Notes: a model not told the origin generated them from the letters alone. A DNA stretch of 64,000 nt from Coprococcus phoceensis (GCF_900104635.1 NZ_FNWC01000007.1:930001-994000), one strand, 5' to 3'. Numbered from the stretch's first letter, positions 44,349 to 53,335 are shown. A program made the numbers and translations.

Positions 44349-45608
44349 TTATCGTTCATCTGTCGTATAATTACAGTCTCGGATAATTGGAATTTTACCC
44401 TTACGAATTTCATCAAAAGCTGTCCGATACCCGCTCTTTTCAGGTTCTGTAAAATTTACTTCCCATTCTGCAATCACCTCTTCTAATGCGAGTTTTTTCG
44501 GGTTTAAAATCACAAGACCATGCAAAATGCCAGATACGATCCTTTGGTATTCTTCTGCATATTCCCGACAATCCAAATCGGTATCTGCATACCAGCAATC
44601 CAACTGTCGAATCATTTGTAGGCTTCTCCATGGCGACAGCTGCACAGGATAATAAAATCTTGATGTTTTGGAATTGTTTTCATGTTCTTCCGAAAGCCAG
44701 ATAACTGTTTCCTTTGAAAAGCTGGGTACCAAATAACCGTTTTGGGAATATTCCTCCAATATTCCAAGAATATCCTCCCAAGTAACCTGTCGGAAGGAAT
44801 AAGGTTGCTTCGTCTCTGCCAAATAATAATCGTCATCTAGCAAAGAAATTCCTCCTCTTTTTACTTCAGAAACACTTCCTTCTCCATCTTTTAAAATCTC
44901 CTTTACAACATCATTTGGATAGAAGGAATCCATGCATCTGGCAATCTTTTCTGCATCTTCTCTCCTTCCCTTTTCTACCAATCTGCTTTCATATTCTTTA
45001 ATTCCTTCTATAAGCCTCCACCATTCCTCTTTGGAATTTGGGGAACCATTTTCTTTGCCACTATCTTCTGATATTTCTTCCACAATAGTATCCTCTATTT
45101 CACAATTTTCCTCATCGAGTACATCACTGTTTTCTATATAATTCATTTCACCTAATGGAATTTCATCCAAATGTTCTTTCGCATATTCCAGTGCCTCTGA
45201 GAATGTTTTTATGGTTTCTGGCAGCAAGAGTTCTCCATGATAATAGGCATTACAGAGAATAGAACAGGAAAGCTTTTGTCGGATATTGCTTCCATCCTCA
45301 CAAAATTCAATCGACCAGATTAGATTGTCAGGTATATGCTCCATTTCTGGAAAATACATGCTACATTTTCCATCTTGAAATTCCCATTGAGTTGCTTTTC
45401 CAAAATCAATCCAGCTTCCTTTTCCCCTGTTAGCACAACTGACTTCATGCTCCGGCTGTCCAGATATAACCGAATAAAATCCATTACTTTGTACCACGTT
45501 GGGTATTCTCCTCTGTCCTAAAAATTTATTCAATCGATGTGCTCTGATAATAAATTCTCTCTTCTCTTGTATTACTCGTTTTAATTGTGCTAAGTTTTTA
45601 ATTTCCAT
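44349..45608 (-). CDS. acidic-linker protein of MoxR-VWA operon, 419 aa
   Basis: 419 residues in two halves joined by an acidic, Ser/Glu-rich linker (EENCEIEDTIVEEISEDSGKENGSPN, about 165-195). N-terminal half is beta-rich with RRIPNVVQSNGFYSVISG and WIDFGKATQWEFQDG. C-terminal half is mixed, with the patches FRQVTWEDILGILEEY and WYADTDLDCREYAEEYQRIV. Good AGGAGGAAA site. Close to the 143-aa gene (12 bases). No family recognised. Confidence 0.6.
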   Translation of the reverse strand: MEIKNLAQLKRVIQEKREFIIRAHRLNKFLGQRRIPNVVQSNGFYSVISGQPEHEVSCANRGKGSWIDFGKATQWEFQDGKCSMYFPEMEHIPDNLIWSIEFCEDGSNIRQKLSCSILCNAYYHGELLLPETIKTFSEALEYAKEHLDEIPLGEMNYIENSDVLDEENCEIEDTIVEEISEDSGKENGSPNSKEEWWRLIEGIKEYESRLVEKGRREDAEKIARCMDSFYPNDVVKEILKDGEGSVSEVKRGGISLLDDDYYLAETKQPYSFRQVTWEDILGILEEYSQNGYLVPSFSKETVIWLSEEHENNSKTSRFYYPVQLSPWRSLQMIRQLDCWYADTDLDCREYAEEYQRIVSGILHGLVILNPKKLALEEVIAEWEVNFTEPEKSGYRTAFDEIRKGKIPIIRDCNYTTDER

Positions 45609-45620
45609 CCTGTTTCCTCC

Positions 45621-46037
45621 TTACGCAGCATTTTTCATCTGTTTTTTCCATACCGGCAATAATTCCGGATAAGTCTCTCTCGATAATCCCAAACGTTTTG
45701 CATAAATCTGCATTTCCCGGGAACTGGAAAAAAGTTTTGCCTTTTCAACTTCCGGAACAAACTGCTTTCCATTCCAAAACAATTCCTGTTCTTCTTCACT
45801 TTCGACAGATACCAGTATCCACCCACGATAACAAATCTGCGGGTCCATACCGGCATACCAAAGATACCTTTGGGCAAACATTTCCGCTTCCTTTAAGCTT
45901 TGGAAGAAAGCTGCTTTCCAAATTTTCGCCGTCACAATACGTTTATCTTTAATTTTCTGAAAATACTGGTCTTTTCCCAGGCGGATGACATATCCTGTAC
46001 TCCAAAAATTTTCAACCCATTCTTTGTTCTGTTCCAT
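45621..46037 (-). CDS. small protein of MoxR-VWA operon, 138 aa
   Basis: About 138 residues, starting MEQNKEWVENFWSTGYVIRL. ATG at 46037 with GGGAGGA upstream; a longer start adds five residues only. Mixed alpha/beta with aromatic-rich helices (AAFFQSLKEAEMFAQRYLWYAGMD). A terminator lies just upstream. Function not recognised; its small size and position beside the VWA protein suggest an adaptor. Confidence 0.6.
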   Translation of the reverse strand: MEQNKEWVENFWSTGYVIRLGKDQYFQKIKDKRIVTAKIWKAAFFQSLKEAEMFAQRYLWYAGMDPQICYRGWILVSVESEEEQELFWNGKQFVPEVEKAKLFSSSREMQIYAKRLGLSRETYPELLPVWKKQMKNAA

Positions 46038-46054
46038 AAATCCTCCCATCAAAA

Positions 46055-46080
46055 AAAGGAACCTAAAAAAGTCCCTTCTG
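46055..46080 (-). terminator. intrinsic terminator inside operon C
   Basis: Stem AGGGAC/GTTCCT (one G-T, one mismatch) with loop TTTTTTAG, followed on the minus strand by TTTTTTT. It lies between the VWA gene and the 138-aa gene, so it would cut operon C after its first two genes. Confidence 0.65.
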
Positions 46081-46086
46081 CCGTTT

Positions 46087-48171
46087 TTATCCCATATAAT
46101 CTAAAAGTTTCTTTACAATCTGCTGCGGAAGCCTTTCCAGATCCTCTGCATTGATACAGGCATTTCCATAAATTTTTCGGATATCTTCCTGATCCGTTCC
46201 AATCGCTGCTACAAGCAGTGTAATCTGTTTCTGTTTCAACCGCTTCTGTACGTTCTGCAAATCTTCTCTTGCCACTTTTCCGCCATATCCTTGTGCATTC
46301 GGAAGCCCATCACAGAAAAAAATCAAAATTTTCATCTTCTCCGTTCTTTTTGCCATTTTTTCTGCCATGTAAAGAAGCGCTGCTCCGTCCCTATTAGCTC
46401 CACTGGTTTCCATATCTAAAATCCGATACTTTCCTTCTTTCTTTTCTTCAAACTCCAAATAAGAATGCAAACACACGATTTCCTCCTGCCTTCTACCTGT
46501 CTGTTCCGTCCCTGTACAATGTCCATTTACACAGATGGGTATACCAAGTATTTGTGCAAACTCCACGACACAAAGGGAAGTCAAAACCGAAGTTTCCCAC
46601 CGCTTGTTATCTATGGAGCCAGACTGATCCAATAAAAATCCAATCGCTGTATCCATATTTCTGGAAGGAATTTTGGTCTTAAAAATTCTTTTTTCAGGAT
46701 TCCACAGATGTGCCATGTCCAATCCTTTTCCCATATGCTGTTCTCGCAGAATATAGGTTTTCTTCCTTTTTAGAACTGGTAGCAGATCCTGCTTCATTTT
46801 CGTTTGGATATGTTTTATTTGCGGTTTAAGATTTCTGTGTTTTTGATATGCCGCTTGCGAAATGATTTCTTTTCGGAAAATATGCTTTTTGATTTCCTGG
46901 TTCACAGGTGTAAACTCCGTATTTTCTAAAATCTCTTTCAAACGCTCCCGCATCCATTCCTCATATCTCTTTTCCCGTGCTTCTCTTTTTAATTCCAGAC
47001 AGATGTTTTGAAGTTCTCTTCCAATATCAATTATCTTTACCGTTTCTTGCTGCAATTCAGAAAGTAAGGGCTCTGTTTTTTCTTCTGTCAGGCTTTCCTG
47101 CTCTTTTGTTGCACTTTCTCCTTCCATTTGAACGGATTGTATTTCTTCTGAAACAGTATGTTTCAGTTCTCCTCCATTCCAAAGAACATCCGAAGCTTCC
47201 TTTCGCTCCATGCGGATTTCCCTGCAGGAAGGTTCTTCCGAGTATTGCGGCAGATCTTCTTTCCACTCATCAAAAGTCTGTTTTAATACGTTTTCTTTGT
47301 TTTCTCCTGCCGATTTTATTTTTCTTTCCATGCCCTCCGCTTCTTCTAAAAACAAAGGCCACAACTTCAATAAAATCTGATTTGTTGCAAGATACCTTGT
47401 GCTTTCCCCCATATCAGCAATTGCTTTCGAAAGAACCGGAATACAGTTTCTAAGCAGTTCCATATATTCTGTAACTTCTCCGTCCCACACGTTGACCTTG
47501 TGGGTAAACATATATTGCACCAACAAAAGTAACATAATCTTTAGTTTTGATTTCTCCTGTACTATCTGGCTTTTCAGACTGGAAATCTGCTCCATATTCC
47601 TCTTACGATTTTGCAAAATTCCCTGCCTGATACTGCCCGGGAATCTTCTGCACATCTGTTCTTCAATAAAGGCATCTTCTAGATATCCATGCAGCCTTCC
47701 GGCTGTTTGCAGATAAATTCCTAAAAGAACCGCATCTTTCTTTTGGAAACCCTCTTTCATACTTTGTAAAAATTGGGTTTCCTGCTCCGTTTCCGGTATA
47801 GGCCAGGCTGGATATAAAATCCCATTTGCAATTCCATCTATATATTTCCGTCTCAGATAGATACTGCTGTAATTCTGATGTCCGCATTCATGTCCTTCTA
47901 CACCTATCAGACTTTTACTTCTCAAATCCAAAGTCGGAAAACTTTGTGTAAGCATATTCATAGTATTGATATATATATAGCGCCCTTCAAAATAACCGGC
48001 TCTGTGATCCGTTGCATCGGAATAAAATCGGATCTGTGCATCATGCTTATCTGTAATCTCTTTTCCAATCCGTTGCACTAACCTTAAAAATTGAGGAGAA
48101 AAAAATACTTCCATGTCCCGTAGCAAACGCTTTTCTGTCTGCCTGCTATTTCTTATTCTTTCGCTTCTCAT
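46087..48171 (-). CDS. VWA-domain protein with HExxH motif (MoxR partner)
   Basis: About 694 residues. Near residue 94 is GVEGHECGHQNYSS, an HExxH metallopeptidase-like motif. A long helical/charged middle follows (with an SEEIQSVQMEGESATK linker). The C-terminal domain is a von Willebrand A fold with the MIDAS motif DQSGS (about residue 500) and later TSGANRDGAALLY and ILIFFCDGLPNAQG (DxSxS...T...D). ATG at 48171 with GAGGAAAGGA upstream. Encoded directly after the MoxR ATPase. VWA and MoxR pairs form remodelling complexes; the metallopeptidase motif is unusual. Confidence 0.8.
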   Translation of the reverse strand: MRSERIRNSRQTEKRLLRDMEVFFSPQFLRLVQRIGKEITDKHDAQIRFYSDATDHRAGYFEGRYIYINTMNMLTQSFPTLDLRSKSLIGVEGHECGHQNYSSIYLRRKYIDGIANGILYPAWPIPETEQETQFLQSMKEGFQKKDAVLLGIYLQTAGRLHGYLEDAFIEEQMCRRFPGSIRQGILQNRKRNMEQISSLKSQIVQEKSKLKIMLLLLVQYMFTHKVNVWDGEVTEYMELLRNCIPVLSKAIADMGESTRYLATNQILLKLWPLFLEEAEGMERKIKSAGENKENVLKQTFDEWKEDLPQYSEEPSCREIRMERKEASDVLWNGGELKHTVSEEIQSVQMEGESATKEQESLTEEKTEPLLSELQQETVKIIDIGRELQNICLELKREAREKRYEEWMRERLKEILENTEFTPVNQEIKKHIFRKEIISQAAYQKHRNLKPQIKHIQTKMKQDLLPVLKRKKTYILREQHMGKGLDMAHLWNPEKRIFKTKIPSRNMDTAIGFLLDQSGSIDNKRWETSVLTSLCVVEFAQILGIPICVNGHCTGTEQTGRRQEEIVCLHSYLEFEEKKEGKYRILDMETSGANRDGAALLYMAEKMAKRTEKMKILIFFCDGLPNAQGYGGKVAREDLQNVQKRLKQKQITLLVAAIGTDQEDIRKIYGNACINAEDLERLPQQIVKKLLDYMG

Positions 48172-48185
48172 ACAGATTCCTTTCC

Positions 48186-49973
48186 TCACGCTACATAAAT
48201 CTCCATACAGACCTGCCGGAGCAGATTCCTGTCTTCTTCATCAGAAGCAAGCTTGGATAATACCGTATCTTCTGCAGCCTTTACAAGATTTTGGGTGCGC
48301 ATATATTCATATACCCAGTTTTCATATTCCCTGTAGCCACAAAGTCCGGCTTTTCCAAATTCTTCTTTTACGACTGCATCCAGTCGTTTCATTACCTTTG
48401 CCATCTGTTTTAAAACTTCCATATCTTTGCAGCCTGTCCGAAACATGGCACGTTCTGCCAACTGCTGCTCTGTTAAGTCTTTGCGATGCTGTACCTTATT
48501 CATTCTGGATACTACGGAAAAATCAAATTCCCTATTTGCAACATAATTTAGATTGGTCGTGATGATGATAATTGCATTTGGGTGTCGTTCTACGACTTCC
48601 CCGTACAGAAGGTCCAATTTCCTGGAGTCATCTAATAACCGGTTAAGTTTTCCAAGTGTCCCCGGCTCTACAATAAGAGAAGCCTCCATAATTTCAATCA
48701 CCGAAGGCATTCGGCAGCCTTTTATGATTTCCGATTCTTGCATTACAAAATCCCCTTCGTTTTTTGCTTTCTGGTAACCGGACTGGTACACTGCATCTAA
48801 CAGTTCTCGAAAGGCTTCGCTTTTGCTAATCCCTTCTTTTCTTGTATAGGCTACATCTTCCAATACCTGCATCGGATCTGCAACAAATTCCTGTAAAGAA
48901 GGAAACTTCATATGGTCTTCGGCCTTTTTCCTGGAATTTGGATAAATCCCTGCCACCAGTGTACTTTCATCGGTTTCCGGTCCACAGTTTAAAGCAAAAT
49001 AAGGAACACCTAAAATCTGGGCAATCATCTGTGCATCTGTCGTTTTTCCTGTTCCTGCATTTCCGGTGATCATAAATTTCCGGAAAGGTGACTCTACAAT
49101 TGCAGAAAGAATATCCTGCGCATATTCCCCAACTTTCATATCTCCTGGAAACTGTGGAATACGATCCTCATAATCCTTTGGAAACGACCAGTGCTGCCCG
49201 TAAATCTTCTTTAATTCTTTTAACGTCCATTCTCTTGCTTTCTTCGTTTCTCCAAAAATCTGAAATTTACCTTTAATCGCATCGTTTGGTGCGTATAGTT
49301 CGCTTTCGATTGCAAGTTTCGAAAGTTGTTCCATACCATTCTTTCCAAGCTGACTTTTCTCCAACGGAATTCCTTCATTGTTGAAATCCTGTACATTTTC
49401 TACTCTCCGGTACAGGTTATCACAACAAAGAAAAGCAGCTTTTAATGCAAGTTTTCCATTTTTCCAGCCTTCTTTCATTTGCTGCATGAATAAAATAAAA
49501 TTTTGAGCAAACTCCAGGTTATATAATGCTTCTTTCTTTTCCAGACTGACATAAATAAGCATTGCCAGAACTTCCTCTCCGTCACTGACGTTTCTTTCAA
49601 CAAAATCCAGAGCTTTATATGTTTGTTTTTCTGTTTTACAGACACCGCGTATTTTTGCACTGATCGGATTATAAACCAATGCGTGGCGTTGATTTCCCTT
49701 TACATATTCCATACAATAGAAGTTCAACAAATCATAATTTCCTTTTTGAAATCCAAGGGCTCCTTCTGTTTGCTTCAAATAAATCCCTGCAATATTGAGC
49801 ATTGCCCTCAATGTAGGGGGATGCAGTGTTGCCTGTCTTCCCTGATTATACTGGGAAAGCCATTCCACCATAGTAGTAGTTTTTCGTAATCCTTCTTTTT
49901 GTAAAAACTGGCTGAATGGTTCCGGCATTTGTTCCTGAAATGTCCAGGTATCAAATAATTTTATCTCTGCCAT
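48186..49973 (-). CDS. MoxR-type AAA+ ATPase
   Basis: About 595 residues. A ~270-residue helical N-terminal extension, then an AAA+ domain with Walker A MITGNAGTGKTTDAQ (about residue 310), sensor and lid regions (PETDESTLVAGIYP, IIIITTNLNYVANREFDFSVVSRM with an N-containing sensor 1 and arginine finger), and a short C-terminus. The ATPase is related to MoxR/RavA, which act with VWA proteins as chaperone-like machines. ATG at 49973 with AAAGGAG upstream. First gene of operon C; preceded by leader C. Confidence 0.82.
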   Translation of the reverse strand: MAEIKLFDTWTFQEQMPEPFSQFLQKEGLRKTTTMVEWLSQYNQGRQATLHPPTLRAMLNIAGIYLKQTEGALGFQKGNYDLLNFYCMEYVKGNQRHALVYNPISAKIRGVCKTEKQTYKALDFVERNVSDGEEVLAMLIYVSLEKKEALYNLEFAQNFILFMQQMKEGWKNGKLALKAAFLCCDNLYRRVENVQDFNNEGIPLEKSQLGKNGMEQLSKLAIESELYAPNDAIKGKFQIFGETKKAREWTLKELKKIYGQHWSFPKDYEDRIPQFPGDMKVGEYAQDILSAIVESPFRKFMITGNAGTGKTTDAQMIAQILGVPYFALNCGPETDESTLVAGIYPNSRKKAEDHMKFPSLQEFVADPMQVLEDVAYTRKEGISKSEAFRELLDAVYQSGYQKAKNEGDFVMQESEIIKGCRMPSVIEIMEASLIVEPGTLGKLNRLLDDSRKLDLLYGEVVERHPNAIIIITTNLNYVANREFDFSVVSRMNKVQHRKDLTEQQLAERAMFRTGCKDMEVLKQMAKVMKRLDAVVKEEFGKAGLCGYREYENWVYEYMRTQNLVKAAEDTVLSKLASDEEDRNLLRQVCMEIYVA

Positions 49974-50024
49974 TTTCTCTCCTTTCTGTCTGCAAATTTT
50001 AGGTATGTTCCTCCTTTCTACACG

Positions 50025-50202
50025 CAAAAAAGACAAGGTATTTGTCTTTCTATACCTTGTCTTAAACTTATTCCTATATTTTATTGCAGACTATGCCAAA
50101 ATAAATCTTCTGCTACCATGCAGAATAAAAATTAATTGCACAAATTTGCTTGTGCATAAATGAATACAACTTTATCCTAGCATTAGATAGAGAAACTGTC
50201 AA
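50025..50202 (-). promoter_or_regulatory. leader C: promoter, hairpins and terminator before the MoxR operon
   Basis: Promoter TTGACA (50197-50202), 17 bases, TAGGAT (50174-50179) with an extended TGC. The leader has hairpin 1 (GCACAA/TTGTGC, 50138-50155), TATTTTTATT, hairpin 2 (TTCTGC/GCAGAA, 50108-50125), a further TTTT..GCA/TGC..AAAA structure, and a terminator (AAGACAAGGTAT/ATACCTTGTCTT, 50030-50063, then six Ts). The order of elements and the AATTTGTG/hairpin pattern follow leaders A and B. Confidence 0.7.
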
Positions 50203-50345
50203 CAACAGTTTTAGGATCATAAGAAATTTATTGTTTTTTGAAATTATTGTTCTTCATACGAAGCGATTCCTTACACAAAATATAAGAAACCGAAAGTAAA
50301 TAGATCCTTTCAATGCAAAAAATTTCTCTAATATAGATAGTATTC

Positions 50346-50552
50346 TTATTTCTCCGTATTCCTAATATATTGAATTTTAGGACGTTTTAACTGGATAAAT
50401 CTGGCATTTGGTGCTTCTAATGGATCGCATTCTTTTCCATTTTTATCTACGTATGCCTGTGTTTTTATAATAACTGAAACGCCATTTCCACGGCTACTTT
50501 CCATTTCTTTAAAAGCTTTTTTTAAATTCTTCTTTGCGATACGTTTATTCAT
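50346..50552 (-). CDS. small basic protein, 68 aa
   Basis: 68 residues, strongly basic, starting MNKRIAKKNLKKAFKEM, with a following GVSVIIKTQAYVDKNGKECDP. AAAGGAG site eight bases before ATG. It lies upstream of the MoxR promoter and may share no operon with it. Function unknown; a nucleic-acid-binding role is possible given the charge. Confidence 0.5.
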   Translation of the reverse strand: MNKRIAKKNLKKAFKEMESSRGNGVSVIIKTQAYVDKNGKECDPLEAPNARFIQLKRPKIQYIRNTEK

Positions 50553-51057
50553 GGAATTCCTCCTTTTTTGCTTCCGTCTTTAATAACTGATATTATACTA
50601 AATTTTACAACTATATGCAATCTTGTACACAATTTTTTAACGTAAAATCGGACTATTTTCTACTGAATAAGCCTTCTCTTTCAACAGTAAAGAAGATTTG
50701 TTTCTTCCCCCAACTCTACTTGTGATTTTACTTTATTTTCGTCTATATCTTTTCTAGTACTAAACAGCTTTAGAATTTTATTCAAAGAGTATGCGTAGTT
50801 ATCCATACCATACAATAAGGGAACAGCCAGAGCACAGCTCACCTTACTATTTTCAAAATTCATATATTTTGTACTTTAATGCTTTCTTATTCATCTAAAT
50901 ATTTGCTATTTTCTTTTTCAGGAATTTTTAGCCCTTCCATTGCATGTTCTACTGATCATCCCCTCTTTTCCATAAGGTTTCAATTGAACGTAAAATCAAA
51001 TCTTCTCATATGAAAATAGTACTTCTCATTCTTAGTTTTATGAATGTTAAAGGATAT
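50553..51057. other. AT-rich spacer with a broken Rpn gene fragment
   Basis: About 500 bases with only short frames. From about 50840 it becomes similar to the 3' end of the Rpn gene at 57.7 kb (see the pseudogene entry). No promoter pointing into the cassette on the right is clear; the best TTGAAC/CATATG pair (50982-51011) is weak. Confidence 0.5.
50840..50995 (-). pseudogene. degenerate 3' fragment of Rpn-type transposase gene
   Basis: The stretch ATATATTTTGTACTTT...TCATCTAAATATTTGCTATTTTC...CCTTCCATTGCATGTTCTACTGAT...CCATAAGGTTTCAATTGAA is about 80 per cent identical to 57700-57850, the 3' end of the Rpn gene, but has frame-breaking changes. It lies at the left outer edge of the inverted-repeat cassette; the intact copies lie outside the right edge. 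Confidence 0.75.
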
Positions 51058-51106
51058 TTAGGAGTTATCCGGTATCGAAATGATATTAGATAATACCTTA
51101 TTATCC
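51058..51106. repeat. left 49-bp inverted repeat of the cassette
   Basis: TTAGGAGTTATCCGGTATCG... through ...CCTTATTATCC is a perfect 49-base inverted copy of 55880-55928. Within it, GATAATA-AGG-TATTATC is a symmetric sub-site, and GGTAT/ATACC half-sites face each other, as for a tyrosine recombinase crossover site. Confidence 0.95.
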
Positions 51107-51146
51107 CATATCGAAGTACAAAGAGAATAATGTAGGAGAATATATT

Positions 51147-52280
51147 TTGAATGCAATAATTTTAGCTGCTGGACATAGTTCCCGTATGATTGAGGAAAAA
51201 CAATATACCCATAAGCCTTTATTACCAATTCTTGGGCTTCCCAATATTGAGAGAACAATTCTAATTTTAAATGACTTTGGAATAAATGATATTGTTATAA
51301 TTGCAGGAATATATGCAGATCAATATACATTTTTACAAGAAAAATATGGTTGTACCATCGTATCTGATCCCAATTGTTCAGTATCTACGCTCTATGGGAT
51401 ATACAGTATTGTTAATATTATAGGTGATACTTTCATCATTGAAGGTGATGTTGTTTTGGCAGAGAATATTTTTATTAACAAACCTTATAGCTATTATTAT
51501 GTAATGAAATATTTAAATCCGGAATTTGACGCTTGGAAACCTATTCTTGATAAAAATGGGCGAATAATTTCCTTTGAAATTGGTTGCTTTTCAGAACCAT
51601 GCATTTTTGGAGTATCTTTTTGGAGTAAATCTGATGCAGAAATTTTCAAAAAAATTATTGCTGATATCAGTACTCCTGAAAATTTATCTAATAGCGAAAA
51701 CTTCTGGGATGACTATTTTAATGATTTTTTGGACGAAATCCAAATTCACACTTTAGAAATACCCAATTATGTTGCATCAGAAATGAACAATATAATCGAA
51801 TATGATATGGCCATAACAATGTGCCAAAAGTATTATTCTAATCCAAAACAATATTTTATAAACTGGCATAATAATAAAAATGAGTATTCGTATATAATGA
51901 ATACATCTCAAGCACTAAGTTATACCCAAAAACTTTTGGAAGAGTATATCTATAAGCATCCTGACGAAAACTTTAGTTTAACTAAACCATCATACTTTGA
52001 AAATAATGAATATCCTTATATCATACAAAAAGAAAAGAAAAGCATTGGGTTTATAGATATAGCTATTGAAAAAAATTTTTTTCTGCTGAGAAGAATTTAT
52101 CTTGATAAATCTTATCGAAGACAACGATTAGGAACTCAAATTTTAGAAAATATAATTACATTTTCTAAACTCACAAACAAGGAATTACGGGTAAACGTTT
52201 ATGATGAAGAGGCAGAAAAATTTTATAAACGTCTTGGATTTAGAAAAAATTTTACAAATTACGTAATAAGGAGACAATGA
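51147..52280 (+). CDS. nucleotidyltransferase-GNAT fusion
   Basis: 377 residues. The N-terminal domain (1-230) is a sugar/choline nucleotidyltransferase: NAIILAAGHSSRMIEEK...HKPLLPILGLPNIERTI (GxGTRMxP-type loop and PLLPI) and EGDVVLAENI (metal-binding D). It resembles LicC-like cytidylyltransferases. The C-terminal domain (270-377) is a GNAT acetyltransferase: RRIYLDKSYRRQRLGTQILENII with the acetyl-CoA R/QxxGxG-like motif and VYDEEAEKFYKRLGF. TTG start at 51147, with TAGGAG eight bases upstream. Coupled to the next gene by an ATGA overlap. Product unknown. Confidence 0.85.
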   Translation: MNAIILAAGHSSRMIEEKQYTHKPLLPILGLPNIERTILILNDFGINDIVIIAGIYADQYTFLQEKYGCTIVSDPNCSVSTLYGIYSIVNIIGDTFIIEGDVVLAENIFINKPYSYYYVMKYLNPEFDAWKPILDKNGRIISFEIGCFSEPCIFGVSFWSKSDAEIFKKIIADISTPENLSNSENFWDDYFNDFLDEIQIHTLEIPNYVASEMNNIIEYDMAITMCQKYYSNPKQYFINWHNNKNEYSYIMNTSQALSYTQKLLEEYIYKHPDENFSLTKPSYFENNEYPYIIQKEKKSIGFIDIAIEKNFFLLRRIYLDKSYRRQRLGTQILENIITFSKLTNKELRVNVYDEEAEKFYKRLGFRKNFTNYVIRRQ

Positions 52281-53335
52281 GTATGGATATAATTCAAGAG
52301 TGTTTAGCTTATTTTAAGAATATAGATATAAATTTCGATTTGCTAATAATAGCTGACACACAAAATAAAACTACAAAGAACAATAACTATATTGTTCATA
52401 CTGATGAAAGTGAGTTTTTTTCTAGAAGAGAATTTGCTGAAATTGCTTCGACATTATTTTATATTTTTGGTTATGCCAAAGTTTTTTACTCAGAATTGGA
52501 TTTCATAAAATTTGTGATGGATGAGCATCCCTCATCCACAGAATGTTACATATATAATTTTAGCAGAGACGGAATTGCTGAGGGAAAAAAATCATTAATC
52601 CCTGCTTTTTGCGATTTATGCGGTCTTAAATATACTGGATCAAATGCTTTTACCATATCCTTATTGAGAAATAAATGGATTTTTACACAGGTACTTTCTA
52701 ATATGGGGATATTAACACCAAAGTCTGTTCTTTATACATTTAATAATCATAATATATTAGAACCTTTTTTGGATACGACAATACTTTTAAAGAATATTCA
52801 TGAATCAGCAAGTATAGGCTTGCTTACAGACAATAAAATATATTTAACAAAAGAAAATTTGAAAACAGTTGATATGACACTACAACGGATGAACACTAAA
52901 CAACTACTCATACAAGAATATATTAGCGGCCTAGAATGTGAAGTTTTAGTAATACAGTTTAAGGGAAAGTATTATGCACTTGAGCCAGTGGAAATTGTTA
53001 TAAATGGTAATGATTTTTTAGATTCCTTAACATCAAACCTATATAACTATTCGTTTAGAAAACTATCCGATAGATTGAGTCCAACAGTAATAGAACAAAT
53101 TAAAAAGCAAGCAGTTAAAGCTGCACAAATTTTAAGCATTAAAGACTATGCGAGATTTGATTTCCGTATAGAAAAAGACCAGCCATATCTTATCGATATA
53201 GCTGGAACACCATATACTATAAAACATAGCTCGGTAGCGTTTCTGTTTGAGAATATAATGCATTTAGATTATAAAGATATTTATAAGACAATAATGGCGT
53301 GTTCTTTTTCAAATTATGATATACTTCAATCATAA
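52277..53335 (+). CDS. ATP-grasp ligase of D-Ala-D-Ala ligase type
   Basis: 352 residues. The recognisable D-Ala-D-Ala ligase features are CGLKYTGSNAFTISLLRNKW (Ser/Lys at the grip), ILLKNIHESASIGL (ATP-binding), IQEYISGLECEVLVI and DYARFDFRIEKDQPYLIDIAG (metal-binding D/E/N; the usual ExN appears as IDIAG). The last ligand is changed, so substrate or catalysis may differ from true Ddl. Coupled by ATGA overlap with the nucleotidyltransferase-GNAT gene. It probably joins an amino acid or peptide to the product activated by its partner. Confidence 0.85.
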   Translation: MSMDIIQECLAYFKNIDINFDLLIIADTQNKTTKNNNYIVHTDESEFFSRREFAEIASTLFYIFGYAKVFYSELDFIKFVMDEHPSSTECYIYNFSRDGIAEGKKSLIPAFCDLCGLKYTGSNAFTISLLRNKWIFTQVLSNMGILTPKSVLYTFNNHNILEPFLDTTILLKNIHESASIGLLTDNKIYLTKENLKTVDMTLQRMNTKQLLIQEYISGLECEVLVIQFKGKYYALEPVEIVINGNDFLDSLTSNLYNYSFRKLSDRLSPTVIEQIKKQAVKAAQILSIKDYARFDFRIEKDQPYLIDIAGTPYTIKHSSVAFLFENIMHLDYKDIYKTIMACSFSNYDILQS

